From positions 1 to 43,380 of the forward strand of contig JAAAUF010000275.1 in NCBI GenBank assembly GCA_015499985.1: 43,380 bases of DNA. The letters are read 5' to 3'. A program made the translations under genes and the position numbers. Of this stretch, positions 1-11,381 are shown piece by piece (the first letter of the stretch is position 1; every line of letters starts with the position of its first letter). The stretch is from Haplosporangium gracile. Taxonomy: Eukaryota; Mortierellomycota; Mortierellomycetes; Mortierellales; Mortierellaceae. The notes under the pieces are model-generated. The model did no database searches. It was given only the letters and a program-made list of their open reading frames with translations, and was not told where the DNA came from.

Positions 1-3000
1 GCCTCACCTTCTAGCAGCCCTGCCACCATCCACCACACAATCTCGAACCTGGGGTTGTACTTGTGCTCTTGCACAAAACGAACTGTTGGCTCGATCTTCA
101 TCGATCCGGCTGAGAGACTATGGCCTATTGTAGCAATAGGGAATAATGGCAGGTGTTGAGTATGGTTATGGCAACGGGTACATATGCCGGTGATAGAATA
201 CATGAGACTCACCATCATCTCCAGCAGTCGTCATCTTTGAGGCAATCCATGTGGCTGCGAAATATTCTTGGAATGTCAGATGCAAGAAGGACCAGGTTTG
301 CTGAGAGACCTTCTTTCTGGGATCCAGATCTGCATCTGACGTGTGCAAAAATGACGTCTTCTTCAGCATGTTAAGAAGCTGAGGCGGCAAACGTCCATTC
401 CTCAACCTTTTACGATAGTCCTTCAGATCCTCAAAGGTTTTGAGTAGAGCCTGGTGGTCGAATTCGATCTGATGGTTGTTGACCAGGCCTTTGAATGCCA
501 GAAATCCCAGATGGTGCATCTCAATAGTCATCAGCTCGTCAATGTCCTCAGGCGACAAGTCGTTGACCTCCTCCTCTGTAAGAACTTGATCTTCAGCCGC
601 CTTCTCGAGTCTAAGTGCATCCTTACGCCAGAGCTTCCGTACCATCATTTGATAGAGCTTGGTCATAGTGACCTGAAGACCGTCCATTGGAAGCGATTCC
701 CAGCAGAAGCAGATCACATCGAGTTGCACAGGAATGTTGACCAGTCCTTGAATCAGCGGTGTCCGTTGGATAAAGTCCTGAACTGTCCTCGCTGGTCCAG
801 GATCGAGTACCTTAACCACAAAGTCCTTGACGTTCTGCTGACCGAATCCAATGGTCTCCAGCTCCAGATCAATCTGTGGTAGAAGTAATCTGTTCAAGCC
901 CGAGGGTCTGGAGGTGATTACGACGTGGTGTTGACCGAGAAGAAGACTTAGCAATGGTATTAAGGAGTTACCTTCACCTTGAGCATCGGTTGCAATCTCA
1001 TCCAGACCATCCAGGATGAATAAAACCTTTCCTTCTTCAGCGCGGACTGTGAGGGTGCGAGCCAACTCCTCTTGCTCTCGGTCGAGCAGCTGGGTGTCAA
1101 AGAACTTCTCGCGCAATAGACTTTGCAGAGTGCGACTAGTGGACCCTCTGAGCTGACGCAAGGGAAGCCACAAGACGGCGTCGAAACAATCCTCCCACAG
1201 TCCATTCTGGTGTTCATGGACAAGTTTCTTGCACAGTGTTGTTTTGCCGATGCCTGCCCGTCCTTGCACCAAGATTCGTTTAGGAACGTTTGCCTTGCCA
1301 TCGCGTAGCATGCGTTTGTCAAAGAGTTGCTCCAAAGGGATCGATGATTGGACGTTGGATCCTTTTACTACTTCAGAACTCGGGATTCGATGGAAGACGG
1401 CGGCCTGCTTCTTGAGATCTTGCTTCTCCTCTTCGCGCTGTGCTGGGGACTCGACGATTGCGAGATTAACGAAGCATGTCCCCAGATCCAACTCATCTCC
1501 TGAGATTCGTCGAATAAGGAGGTTCGGTGCATAGTGGGTCTTGAGAGCAGACTGAATGACTTTCAGGCTAGATTGTGAAGGACGAAGTTGCTCCGCTATC
1601 TGTTCAACACCGGATTGAATCGCGTTCACTCTTTCCTCATGCCGTTTCTTATTTTGGACGGACATGAGCAGAGTGCTTGTTGGAGTGTCATGACCGGTCG
1701 GATTCACAGACAGGAAATCGCTCCATGGATGCAGCTTCAGGTCGGTGAGTGATGTAAGCGCTAAGTTCTGTCGTTGCATCATTTCCTGCAGGACTTTTGT
1801 GGCTATAAAGTAAATTGAGAGTATCAAACAAAAACGTCAGCATTTGGTAGACGCAATTTTAGCAATGGGGTTCCCGATTAGGCAACTTGGCGTGTGAGAT
1901 GAGTATACCTTCAAAATGAGTTCCGGGATTGACAGCCAGGATGGATATCATGTCGAGGATGACCTGTTCAACTCCCTTCTGTCGGTTCCAAACGTCGTCA
2001 GCCTGACAGAGAGCTCCAAGGAAAGCAAGAGTGCTTCGCCGTGACTCCAAATCCCATTGAGTGTCGACCGCAAACCGTCCAAGCAATTGACAAATCCCCA
2101 GTTGAAACATGAGTTGATGTCGGCAAGGCGCATTGGCCACCAATTCCTTGAATCCCACAAGATCGCCAGTCTGAATATACTCCTCTGCATTGCGGAGGGT
2201 TGGATACCAGATCTGCTTAAACTTGAGACCCTCCTTGGCAGTAAATTCGGGCTTTTCACTGGTCTTGATAGCCACCCAGGTGTTGTTGAGCACCCGCGCA
2301 GCTCCTTTGCCGGCCTCATAAAGTTTCTCCAGGCCTTCGAGAGCGTCTTTGGTCTCTGTGGGATCAGGCATCTTGGCGAATCCTGCAGCTCCCTTCAAAA
2401 TTAGCCATCCTCGCCTGATTCCAGCCTGCCAAATAGTGTCGTTATCAGATACATTCAATAGCGCTTGCGTAGCGTATTCTGCCTGGAAGGCTACATAGTG
2501 ATCCTGGTTTGACTCGAACTCATGAAGACGAGCCGTCAGAGGGCCATGGAGGGTGATGCGGTCTACATCTCCGACTTGGGCAACCACCATCGCATCCAAG
2601 ACTCGCGAAACAGCATGCAGGAGACGACATAGGTGACTCGTTGAGGGATCGTGGATAGTTTGGAGTCGCATGAAAAGGAGTTGAAAAATGGTCACGAGGT
2701 CATTCGAATTGATGAATCCAGGAGTGGCTCCTTGAATCACCCTAGCAAGCCCTTCCATTGCATGCAAATGTAAGAGTTTTGACTTGCTAACTGTGTCGAC
2801 TAAGGACGTGAGGAGAGATCGAGACGTTTCCTTATGGAGGACCTGGGCTAACTGAACAATCTCCTCGACTACAGTGGCATCCTTTACACCATCCTCGATG
2901 AACTCTGTGACGACTTGACGAGTCATGGTCTCCACGCGGATCATCTCATCAGGGTTCTTCAAGGTGTTGCGTCGCCATTTGAGAGTATCAAGGTCGAGGC

Positions 3001-3754
3001 AGGTTTCGTCAACTGAGTCCTGCAACAGAGCGAAACAATAGGCGAGTTGGCGGGTAGTTTCCAATTGCTCGCCAGGTGCGGGCAGATGATAGACAAAAGA
3101 CTCACGATCCGCCTTCTTGCTGAAGAGAAGCGGAGTTTTTGGTGAACCGGTAGCCGCTGAAAGGGAGACGGTTGCTTGAGGAGTAGAGCGAGGCTGCTGC
3201 TGCGGGATAAAAGTAGCAGGGCTAACAACATTTCCAGTGGAGGTGGTTGGTGAGGCTGCAGCAGAATTGTTTGCAACAGTAACAGTTGTAGTGGTGCTTT
3301 TTGACAACGACGAAACGGCTATCTGCGGGACTCCGAGCAAGGACATAGTGACGGTAGCTGTAACGGTATTGATTCTGTTGAATTCTTGCCTAAGAGCGAC
3401 AAAATGCAAGTGTTATTATTGGGTTAGAGAGGTCCACAAGTACTACCGACACATTGCCAAATGAGAAGTAAAAGAAATAGGGATAACTTACTTTAGGGCA
3501 GCAGCTCTCTGCCTGCACTTTTCCGCCCTGTCCTGCGTGGCTGCTCCCTTGTTTTCTAAAACATCAGCAAGCTCAAGAAACGCATCGATCATGTCTTTCA
3601 AAGAAGATGCATCCTCCCTCTTGGTATCGACTTTTGCAAGGATATTCTTTGCATTCTGGTACTGCTTGATGATGTTTTTGGTGCTTTGAGCTTTCTCAGC
3701 AGCGTCGATGTGGCGTTTTGCCTCAATCAACGCACTCTTTGCAGAACAACGCAT
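1..3754 (-). CDS. NACHT-domain NLR-like STAND protein, 3' end cut by the window edge
   Basis: Exons by splice phase: 3754-3492, 3389-1909, 1802-213, 124 to beyond 1; introns of 102, 106 and 88 bp all begin GTAAGT/GTATAC/GTGAGT and keep frame, giving at least 1152 residues. Residues 1-90 are an Ala/Lys-rich helical segment resembling an MIT-type three-helix bundle. A Ser/Thr linker and an ARM/HEAT-like helical region follow (about 160-570). NACHT then has Walker A GRAGIGKTT near 762-770, Walker B LFILDGLDEI near 842-851, a sensor-like VVITSRP and the closing FLHLTFQEYFAA. The sequence after it (VWWMVAGLLEG) reaches the edge, where GTGAGG at 7-2 may be another donor, so the C-terminal sensor is unseen. 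By family knowledge these are NTP-switch oligomerising sensors, in fungi tied to non-self recognition; ligand unknown. The start ATG at 3754 is the first Met of the helical segment. It lies head to head with the related gene at 5966. Confidence 0.85.
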
Positions 3755-4281
3755 GTTGGGCCTAATGGAAAATGTGTGTATGAAGTCTTTAATTAAATGA
3801 TGTCGACAACGTTGAAGACCTGCTGTACATTGTGATCGTAGTGTTTTTGCGGTACCTTTGGTGGTCGTTGAGTAATCGATAACGAGAAGGCGAATGTAAG
3901 GAGTCGAACCTCGTGAGAAGAGGATTTGGTGGAGAAAGACGAAAGGGTGGGAAAAAGGGGACGTGTGTACGGGGTGAGATTGTGGACAGGGTTGGAGTGT
4001 GATGAGTGGAGCAAAGCGGAGGAATGCAGCAGAGGGAAGGTGTGGACAAAGAGGAAAATAAAAAGAAAAGAAAACGCACACTCAAAGCTCCGATATATAC
4101 AAAGAGAAAAATGGCGAAACTTAGCATAGCCCATTGTTGATTGTGTAATAACATAAAAAAATCAAGGACACCCAGGCCTGAGCCGAAAGTGAAAACGATT
4201 TAGAGAAAAACTGAGAGAGGCGATTTTCCTTTCATCCGCCCTCCCATTAACATTTATCCGTTTCAGGATACTCGATTGCGC

Positions 4282-4747
4282 ATGGTTGTACAAGGAAAAT
4301 ATCAAGGGAACTGAAGAGGGTATGATAATAATAGAAACCTCGAACTTCGAACGTGCATGTGCTCATTGCCTTTCTGCTTTGCCTTTCTGCTTTGCCTTTC
4401 TGCTTTGCCTTTTGTGTCGCTTTATCAGCGTGCTCCCATTTTTCATTGGTAATCGTTCATAGCAATGTCGCTTTTTGGTCCTTTGATGTCGGCTCTTTCA
4501 ATTCTTGTTTCATTAAAATTCGAGGTCGCGTCGTTGATGCTTTGCACACTGTTTGCAAAAGGATGTGGTGGCTAGTCAGCGGCGGCGACGCCTTACTGTA
4601 TCATTCTGGCGCCTTGTGGCTGAGCGAGTATTTTTTTTCAGCACAGGTTTTTACCGCCACAGCAGGCGCAGGTTATTTTGTTATTTAGATCGGATGTGGC
4701 AGTTGATATCGATCATGGTTGCACAGAGAAAATTTCAAGGGAACTGA
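4282..4747 (+). repeat. Pair of diverged 33-bp direct repeats (4282-4314 and 4715-4747)
   Basis: The two copies match at 29 of 33 positions and are 433 bp apart in the same orientation. Both begin ATGGTTG and end TCAAGGGAACTGA. They may mark a short ancient duplication or a shared regulatory element; nothing in the sequence decides. Confidence 0.6.
4368..4412 (+). repeat. 13-bp tandem repeat, 3.4 copies
   Basis: The unit GCCTTTCTGCTTT is repeated three times perfectly, with a partial fourth copy. It is a simple minisatellite in the NLR intergenic region. Confidence 0.9.
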
Positions 4748-5965
4748 GGTAAAATTCGAGAGCACCTATAAGAAAGCGACAGTGCAAAAATAAAAAAACG
4801 TTGGCTGTTCTGTTCTGAGTGCTGATGGTATGTGACTGTCGTACCCCTGAATATGCATGCGCATGGCAACCAACCAGTTCAAACGCTCGGATTGCTCAAG
4901 ATTATGTTCATTCCCATATTCTTTTTTTTTGTTCGTCCTTTGTTCTCTTCCCTTTCACCATCCCATTTCCTTTCTCTCCATCGATACACACACGGCCTCT
5001 GCCGGCTCCATTCCCCTACCAAGTATCTTTGGAATTGTGGATACAGTCTCTCTTTACCAGATACTACTTGCCTAACACCTAAGGACCCTTTCTACTGAAA
5101 TCCTTCTCCGCTCTCAGTCGTTCGAAAAAAACAACTGCCAAAAGTAGCCATCAGGTGCGCAAAAACAACATTTTTTTTCTTTTCCGCGGGGTAATGTAAG
5201 AAAGGAAGAGATGTAGCTGTATGATTTCTAAACCCACAGACTCTCTAAGACAAGAAGTTGTCTGTCTATTTTAGAGTGACTACACTGACGAATTGAAGGG
5301 TAGCTGTCCTTTATCAGGAATATCGAACCCATTTGCCAAAGAGTACCGAAATATCGATCCGGTACGTGTTAGTGTGGCGTTCTGCTTGTGAGTGGAGTTT
5401 AGTTGTTGTGCTAGTGAGCAAACTGCAGGCTAACTCGCATATGATGAAAACGGATTCTTCGGATCTCCACTGACTACTAGGGGGTTGAGCAACTTCATAT
5501 TCAAAAAGCGCCTTGCACAACACATACACGTCAAGCCTACACTGGACATCCGCAATTACGCATTCAACGACGCCTGTTCATCGATACTGCGCCCATATAG
5601 TCACTCTTCCTGAACCATCTCGGACCGACTGATCCTCATACCGTTCAAGGAGAACACTATAACTTTTTGCCTTTCAACAGGTACTGTAAGATACATGAAC
5701 ATATGCTATTTAATTCAGCCATTCATACTTGTACGGCTGCTAAATGATCAATTGCTCCTACTTATTGCATTGCATACCTTAGCACTATTATCTGGGATCA
5801 CTTTGATTCTTCATTGTCCACTTCCTTGTCGTCAGTGTGATATCTTTGACATTTCTAAAGGTAAGAGTAACACGTAGCCTTGCTCAACTTTTTACTACAT
5901 TCGCTCAAAGCAAGCACTTACCGTATTTTTTCGCTCTCGTTGGATACAGCACTAGGACAACTGCC

Positions 5966-8900
5966 ATGAGCAATCCATCCAACATTTCACCACCCGACAT
6001 CGAGAGATTCACCAACAGAGAATTAACGCCGTCATTGACCACCCATGGTCGATCTGTCAGCCATGGAACCGCAACGGTACCGTCTCTACAAGCCAACTTG
6101 AGTTCCGATGGCGACGATAAATCCATCTCATCTCAGGGCGCCAGAAAGCGGGACAAATTTCTGAACTTTTTCTGGTCACTTAAACCTGAGGAAAAAGCAA
6201 TGACTCAAATTGCTACACCCGAGACAAGGATTCACCACGCCCGCGATGTCAATACAGTGGCTAGAAACGGCAGCAATAACTCGGATTCTACCATCAACGT
6301 CGCCAATACAACAACTGGGACTGGGTTTACGATCAGTTTGGCAACGACTTGCTCCAACATTTTCTCTGAGAACCTAAGCAGACCATCCAGCGGAATCGTA
6401 CTACCAAAGCCTGGCGAAGATATCGACACTACACCTCAGCTTGTTTTATGTAACAGCCTTCTCCTTCAGATCCCAGCCCTTTCCATGCACAGCAACTTGA
6501 GTCTTAAGAAAGATCAGAAAAAGAAAGTCTCAATGGAGATACCTATGGATAGTGTGCATCATGACTGGGTCAAGGACATTAGTCAAAATCATGTCGAGCA
6601 GGAACACATCCGCTGATTGCTGACGCGTATGGTCGAGGAGTTTGCCAAAGACGCCGTCAAGGGCTCGTCTACCATCAAAGAGGTCGTTCTCCTCGGTCCT
6701 GTCCTTAATCGCGAGCATTATCACAAGTTGCTCTCTTGCTTCACCGACAAGTTCGATCAGTCCGTGATCCTGGATGTCGATCTGCTCCAAGGTCTGGTAC
6801 AGTTGGTTCATTGCGCCGGACCGGATTACCTCCACTCTGACGACCTTGTCCGAATCTTGACTGTCCTTCGGACCCGCCTGCAGGAGGCACACCAGCAGAC
6901 CGCCAAGCACCCGTGCCCGTACTATTTAACGCTGGCATTATCCCGTCTTCTCGATGTAATGGTCGAGGGCAAGGTCCAGGATCTGAGTCGCGTCGTTGAC
7001 CATGAGCCCCTGTCTGCTCTCTTGGGCCAGTTGAAAAAGAGTGAGGATATCTATCTCAAGCACCAGGCTGCCTATGCTCTGCAGGCTCTTCTCTATATTC
7101 CCAATGACGAATCTCGCCGACAGTGTGTGTTGAAACACGGAAAGAATATCACCATGGGTCTTCTCGGGGTGGCGAGCGTTTGTAAACTGGACTTCAGCAA
7201 TATCACTGAGGGTACGGGGAAGATATATGACGCCGCGATGGAGACCATCGAGATTGCTACCAAGATGGTGCACGGGGCACAGTTACTTTTTGATGGTGGA
7301 CAGGGGCTACTGGCAGCCATGAAGGGGGGGATTCTCTCTGGGGGAAGGAAACTCTGGTACGCTGCATTGCGCGAGGCTCAGGAACATATCAGGAGTGGCC
7401 GTCTCGCGGACTTCAATCGCTTTGTCTTCGAGGCACCCTGTCGTCGAGATGTCGAGTTCCAGTGGGGAATTTGCCTGTACCTTGGAGAGATTGCGGTTGA
7501 TGAGTATTGGGAAGAGGCTACCCGTCAACACGCCCTCGACTTCCTTGCCGAGTTGTACAAAAACGAATCTAACCTGACTTCCGGAGAAGAGGTCGATAAA
7601 TGGATCCTCCACATCGTCCGCCAGGTTTCTGCCTTGCCTGAGCCAGCTATTTCTGGCCACGCTCAACAGCTCCTTCAAAGTCTCGAGAAAGAAGGCAACG
7701 CTGTCAAACAGGAACTCTACCGCGATTGCATGTCTGGATCTTGCAATACTTACATAATCAAGGTCCGCATGTCCGAACCAATGTCATCAACTCTACTCTC
7801 CCGTATCCAGGCCATTCCCGATGTTGAATACCATCTGCACAGGCTTAGGCAGAATCGATTTAGTCAGCACCAAAAAGGTGTCTATATTCCGCCGCAAGCC
7901 AAGCCCAGTCTGCAATCCAAAGATGATACGCTGTTCCCGTTGATGGAGAAGGTGCAGGAGTTTCTGTCAAGTCACCGAAAGGTCCTGCTGTTGCTGGGAG
8001 ACTCCGGAGCCGGCAAATCAACTTTTAATCTCGAATTGGAGCATATTTTGTGGAAAAAATACAAAAATTACGGACCAATCCCTCTGCACATCACCCTCCC
8101 CACCATCGACAATCCGGCAAAGGACCTCATCGGCAAGCAGTTGCGGTGTCAAAACTTCTCTGAAGAACACATACGGGAGCTGAAGCTGCGCCGACAGTTT
8201 ATTGTCATTTGCGACGGATACGATGAAAGTCAGCTCAAAACCAACCTTTATTCAAGCAACGAGTTCAACCGGCCAGGGCAGTGGAAGGTCAAGATGGTAG
8301 TCAGCTGCCGGAGCCAGTACTTGGGACAAGAATATCGGTCTCGATTCCAGCCCCTCCCAACCGACCATTATGTTCGCGCTTCGCCCGACCTCATGATGGA
8401 GGCTGTGATCGCGCCCTTTTCCGAGGCACAGATCGAGCAGTACGTCGAGCAGTACGTCGAGAAGCTGCCAGCAGACGACGTTGACTGCGACCGACCAGCG
8501 TGGACAAAGGAGGAGTACATGGAGAGGTTGACCAAGATCCCTAAGCTGCCTGAGCTTGTATCGAATCCCTTTCTGCTGACACTATCGTTAGAGGCGCTGC
8601 CAGAGGTTATTGGATCCAAGAAGGAATTGTCAGCGATCAGGATCACGCGCGTTCAGTTGTATGATGGTTTCGTCAATCGGTGGATCGAAGTTAACAAGCG
8701 ACGATTAAATGAAAGCACATTGAGCGAGAGTGAGCGGTCGGCATTTGATGTGATCTTCGACGACGACTTCCTGTATCGCGGCATTGAGTTCCAAAAGAAA
8801 TTGGCAGCGGCGATTTTCCAGAAACAAGAAGGGCAACCAGTCGTCAGATACACTCACCTCCATGATCGCAGCACATGGAAGTACTCATTCTTCAGCCCAG

Positions 8901-11326
8901 TCCCCCACATCAAGCTGCTTCGAGAGTCTAGTACTGTGACAAGGTCTGGCGGCTACTTTCGATTCATTCATCGGACTCTCCTGGAATACTTTTATTCGAG
9001 GACCATCTATGATCCACTCGACCGTGACATTGACATTGCCTCTGATGATTCACCATCAGCCTCCACCGTCAAATCCGGCCTAGTTCAGAGGAGCATTGTC
9101 AATGAACCTTCGATTGTCCACTTCTTGGCCGAGCGCGTGGATTCAGATCATTTGTTCAAGGCTCAACTCTTAGAGGCTGTTGAGGACTCCAAGATGGACG
9201 CTAGGGCGGGCGTGGGGGCTGCGAACGCGATCTCGATCTTGGTCAAGGCCGGGTATTGGTTCCATGGTGCAGATCTGCGCAGTATCAGGATTCCAGGCGC
9301 GGATCTCCGAGGCGGGTTGTTCGATTCTGTAGATTTTGAGGGAGCTGATCTGAGCAACGTCAACCTGGGCAAGGCGTGGCTCCGGCAGGCGAATCTCAAC
9401 AAGACCAACATGTTGGGAGTACAGTTTGGAGAGTTGCCATATCTGGTTCAACAGGATGCTGTTGCGAGATGCGTCTATTCGTCCGATGGGAAACTCCTTG
9501 CAGTATCTACCGACCTTGGCCCTATCAGCACATACGAGACCGCAACGTGGACCAAGGTCCCCTGTCACTTTGAAGGTAAAGCCATTGCGTTTTCACCCAA
9601 CAACCAAGAACTTGCCGTGGGGCTCTGCATATCCGGTGATGTGGAACTGAGCGACATTCTGACCGGAAAGCCGCGTCTTGTCTTGTATGATCATGAAGGC
9701 GAAACCACCTGCATTTCCTATTCCCCTGACGTCGAGAGCCAGATCGCCACCTCAAGCGGTGACTCTATACAGATTTGGTCAACTGAGTCTGGCGCGAGGC
9801 TGCATGTCTTGAGCAAGCACACTGCCCCCGTTACCGGCGTTTCATTCTCGTCTACTGGTCTTCAGCTGGCCTCCTGTAGCTACGACTGGACGGTGCGCAT
9901 TTGGGACGCCAAGACCGGAGACGAGGTCGCCATCTTAATAGGTCACACCGATCTGGTCTGTTCTGTAACTTATTCTCCCGACGGCCATCGGCTAGCGTCT
10001 TGTGGCAGAGACGGATCTATCCGACTTTGGGACTCACATACGCATAAGGTTTCCCACGTTCTGTCTGGTCATCATGGAAGCGTAGACTGTGTGGCGTTTT
10101 CTCCCGATGGCAATCGGATTGCAGCCTGCAGCAAGGATAAAACGATTTGCCTGTGGGACACTCATACAGGCGAGCCTGTCGAGGTTTTATCTGGCCATGT
10201 GAGACCAGTCATCAGTGTCGTATTCTCTCCAACAGGCAAGTATATTGCATCCGGCGGAGAGGACGCAACAGTGAGACTTTGGGATAATGGGAGCGATTTC
10301 GCGGGTGTTTCCTCAGGCGTCCTTGCTCACATATGTACTTGCGCTGATATCTCCCCTCATGGCAATTGGATGGCTACAGGCGGCGGTGATGGCTTGGTGC
10401 GACTTTGGGGGTCTCTGACAGGTCAACCAGGAGCCGTATTGGAGGGGCACACAGCCCGTGTTGAGGAAGTGGCATTCTCGCCATGTGGAGGACAGATTGC
10501 CTCGGTTAGCAGGGACGAGACTGTGCAACTTTGGGACGCTCAAACAGGGGATGTTTTACACATCTTCAATGGTCATATTGACGATGTCAACTGCGTTGCT
10601 TTCTCACCAAGTGGTCATCAAATTGTCTCGGGCGGCGATGATAATACAGTCCAAACCTGGAACACTGCGATGGACGAGCCTGGATTAATCCTGAAGGGTC
10701 ATACCAACCGGGTCGTGGGAGTTGTCTTTTCTCCGGACGGTCGTCAGATTGCCTCTTGTAGTACTGACAATACGGTTCGACTGTGGTGTTCTCAGAGTGG
10801 AAAAAAACAACATGTTTTGCGACACGATTGGTGCGCACGTCAAGTAGTCTATTTGTCAGACGGAGAGCTTCTCGTTTCGGTCGTAGCGAATTATGACTCA
10901 TACGCTCTTTCTTGCTGGGATCCGGAGTCGGGTCAATGTGATGATCGATTGGATAGGATTGATATCGAAGCCATCTATTGTTCCATTTCACCAGACGGAA
11001 AATTCATTGCAACGCTGAATTTTGATGGAAGGCTGCAACTGTGGGACATTGCGAGAAAATGCTTGCGTGTTGGTGGATCCATGATTGGATTCCCGCAAGA
11101 GATCAAATGGATGCAGGGTCTCGATTGCTTGTATATGGCGACTATCACTGGTAGTGTCTTGAGCGTTTGGAAGCTGGTGGAGAGAGACAACACGTACAGA
11201 TTCCAGCTGGTTTGGAGCACAGGAAAAAACAAATTGATTTTGGCGGATGCCACCATGAACGATATTGGTGGGTTGAGCCAAACAAATCTAGCGTTGATGA
11301 AGCAGCGTGTTGCCATTTACAACTAA
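5966..11326 (+). pseudogene. NLR-like STAND protein (ARM-like, NACHT, pentapeptide, 14 WD40) with an in-frame TGA at codon 217
   Basis: One frame runs from ATG 5966 to TAA 11324-11326 (1786 residues if read through) with no coding intron. The only interruption is TGA at 6614-6616. Alignment to the leftward paralogue continues across the stop: LLTRMVEEFAKDAVK here matches MTRQVVTEFIEDGVK there. Order: Ser/Thr-rich N-terminus; ARM-like helices (about 200-590); NACHT with Walker A GDSGAGKST near 679-687, Walker B-like FIVICDGYDES and sensor VVSCRSQ; A(D/N)Lxx pentapeptide repeats (about 1099-1150); then about 14 WD40 blades (about 1153-1772), enough for two propellers. A start at ATG 6629 would still give 1565 residues with the NACHT and WD40 parts intact. 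So this may be a nonsense allele, a truncated but working protein, a readthrough case or a base error. A poly(A)-like AATAAA follows at 11349. Confidence 0.85.
6614..6616 (+). other. Premature in-frame TGA in the rightward NLR
   Basis: The codon after CGC (Arg) is TGA, followed by TTG CTG ACG CGT ATG in the same frame. No strong donor or acceptor pair flanks it, and homology to the paralogue is kept on both sides. This fits a single substitution, for example from TGG, better than an intron. The TGA-T context is not the classic TGA-C readthrough context. Confidence 0.85.
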
Positions 11327-11381
11327 ACCGGCGAATGAGCTATGCAGAATAAAGTACATGTATCATATTTACAAGATTGTC

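Larger units (their letters stand above)
3755..5965. promoter_or_regulatory. 2.2-kb divergent intergenic region between the two NLR genes
   Basis: No convincing gene. The region next to the leftward NLR (3790-4130) is strongly pyrimidine-rich on the minus strand, as expected for its promoter and leader. It also holds a 13-bp tandem repeat (4368-4412) and a diverged 33-bp direct repeat (4282-4314 and 4715-4747). A likely 5'-UTR intron of the rightward NLR spans 5861-5949: donor GTAAGA after AAAG, acceptor ATACAG, followed 16 bases later by the ATG at 5966. ORFs in this region are Phe/Leu/Ser-rich translations of T-rich DNA and were not accepted. Shared regulation of the pair is inference. Confidence 0.6.

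Noticed and set aside
3896..3918. B-box-like GGTTCGACTCC on the minus strand, as in a tRNA gene
   Set aside because: The flanking bases do not form a full T-stem, and no A-box or acceptor stem partner lies upstream.
3488..4154. Overlapping minus-strand frames upstream of the left NLR (Phe/Ser/Pro-rich)
   Set aside because: They are translations of a pyrimidine-rich leader. The supported coding starts at ATG 3754.
6614..6616. Selenocysteine or programmed readthrough at the NLR TGA
   Set aside because: Most fungi lack selenoprotein machinery and the context is not the strong TGA-C type. Kept only as a minor alternative to mutation.
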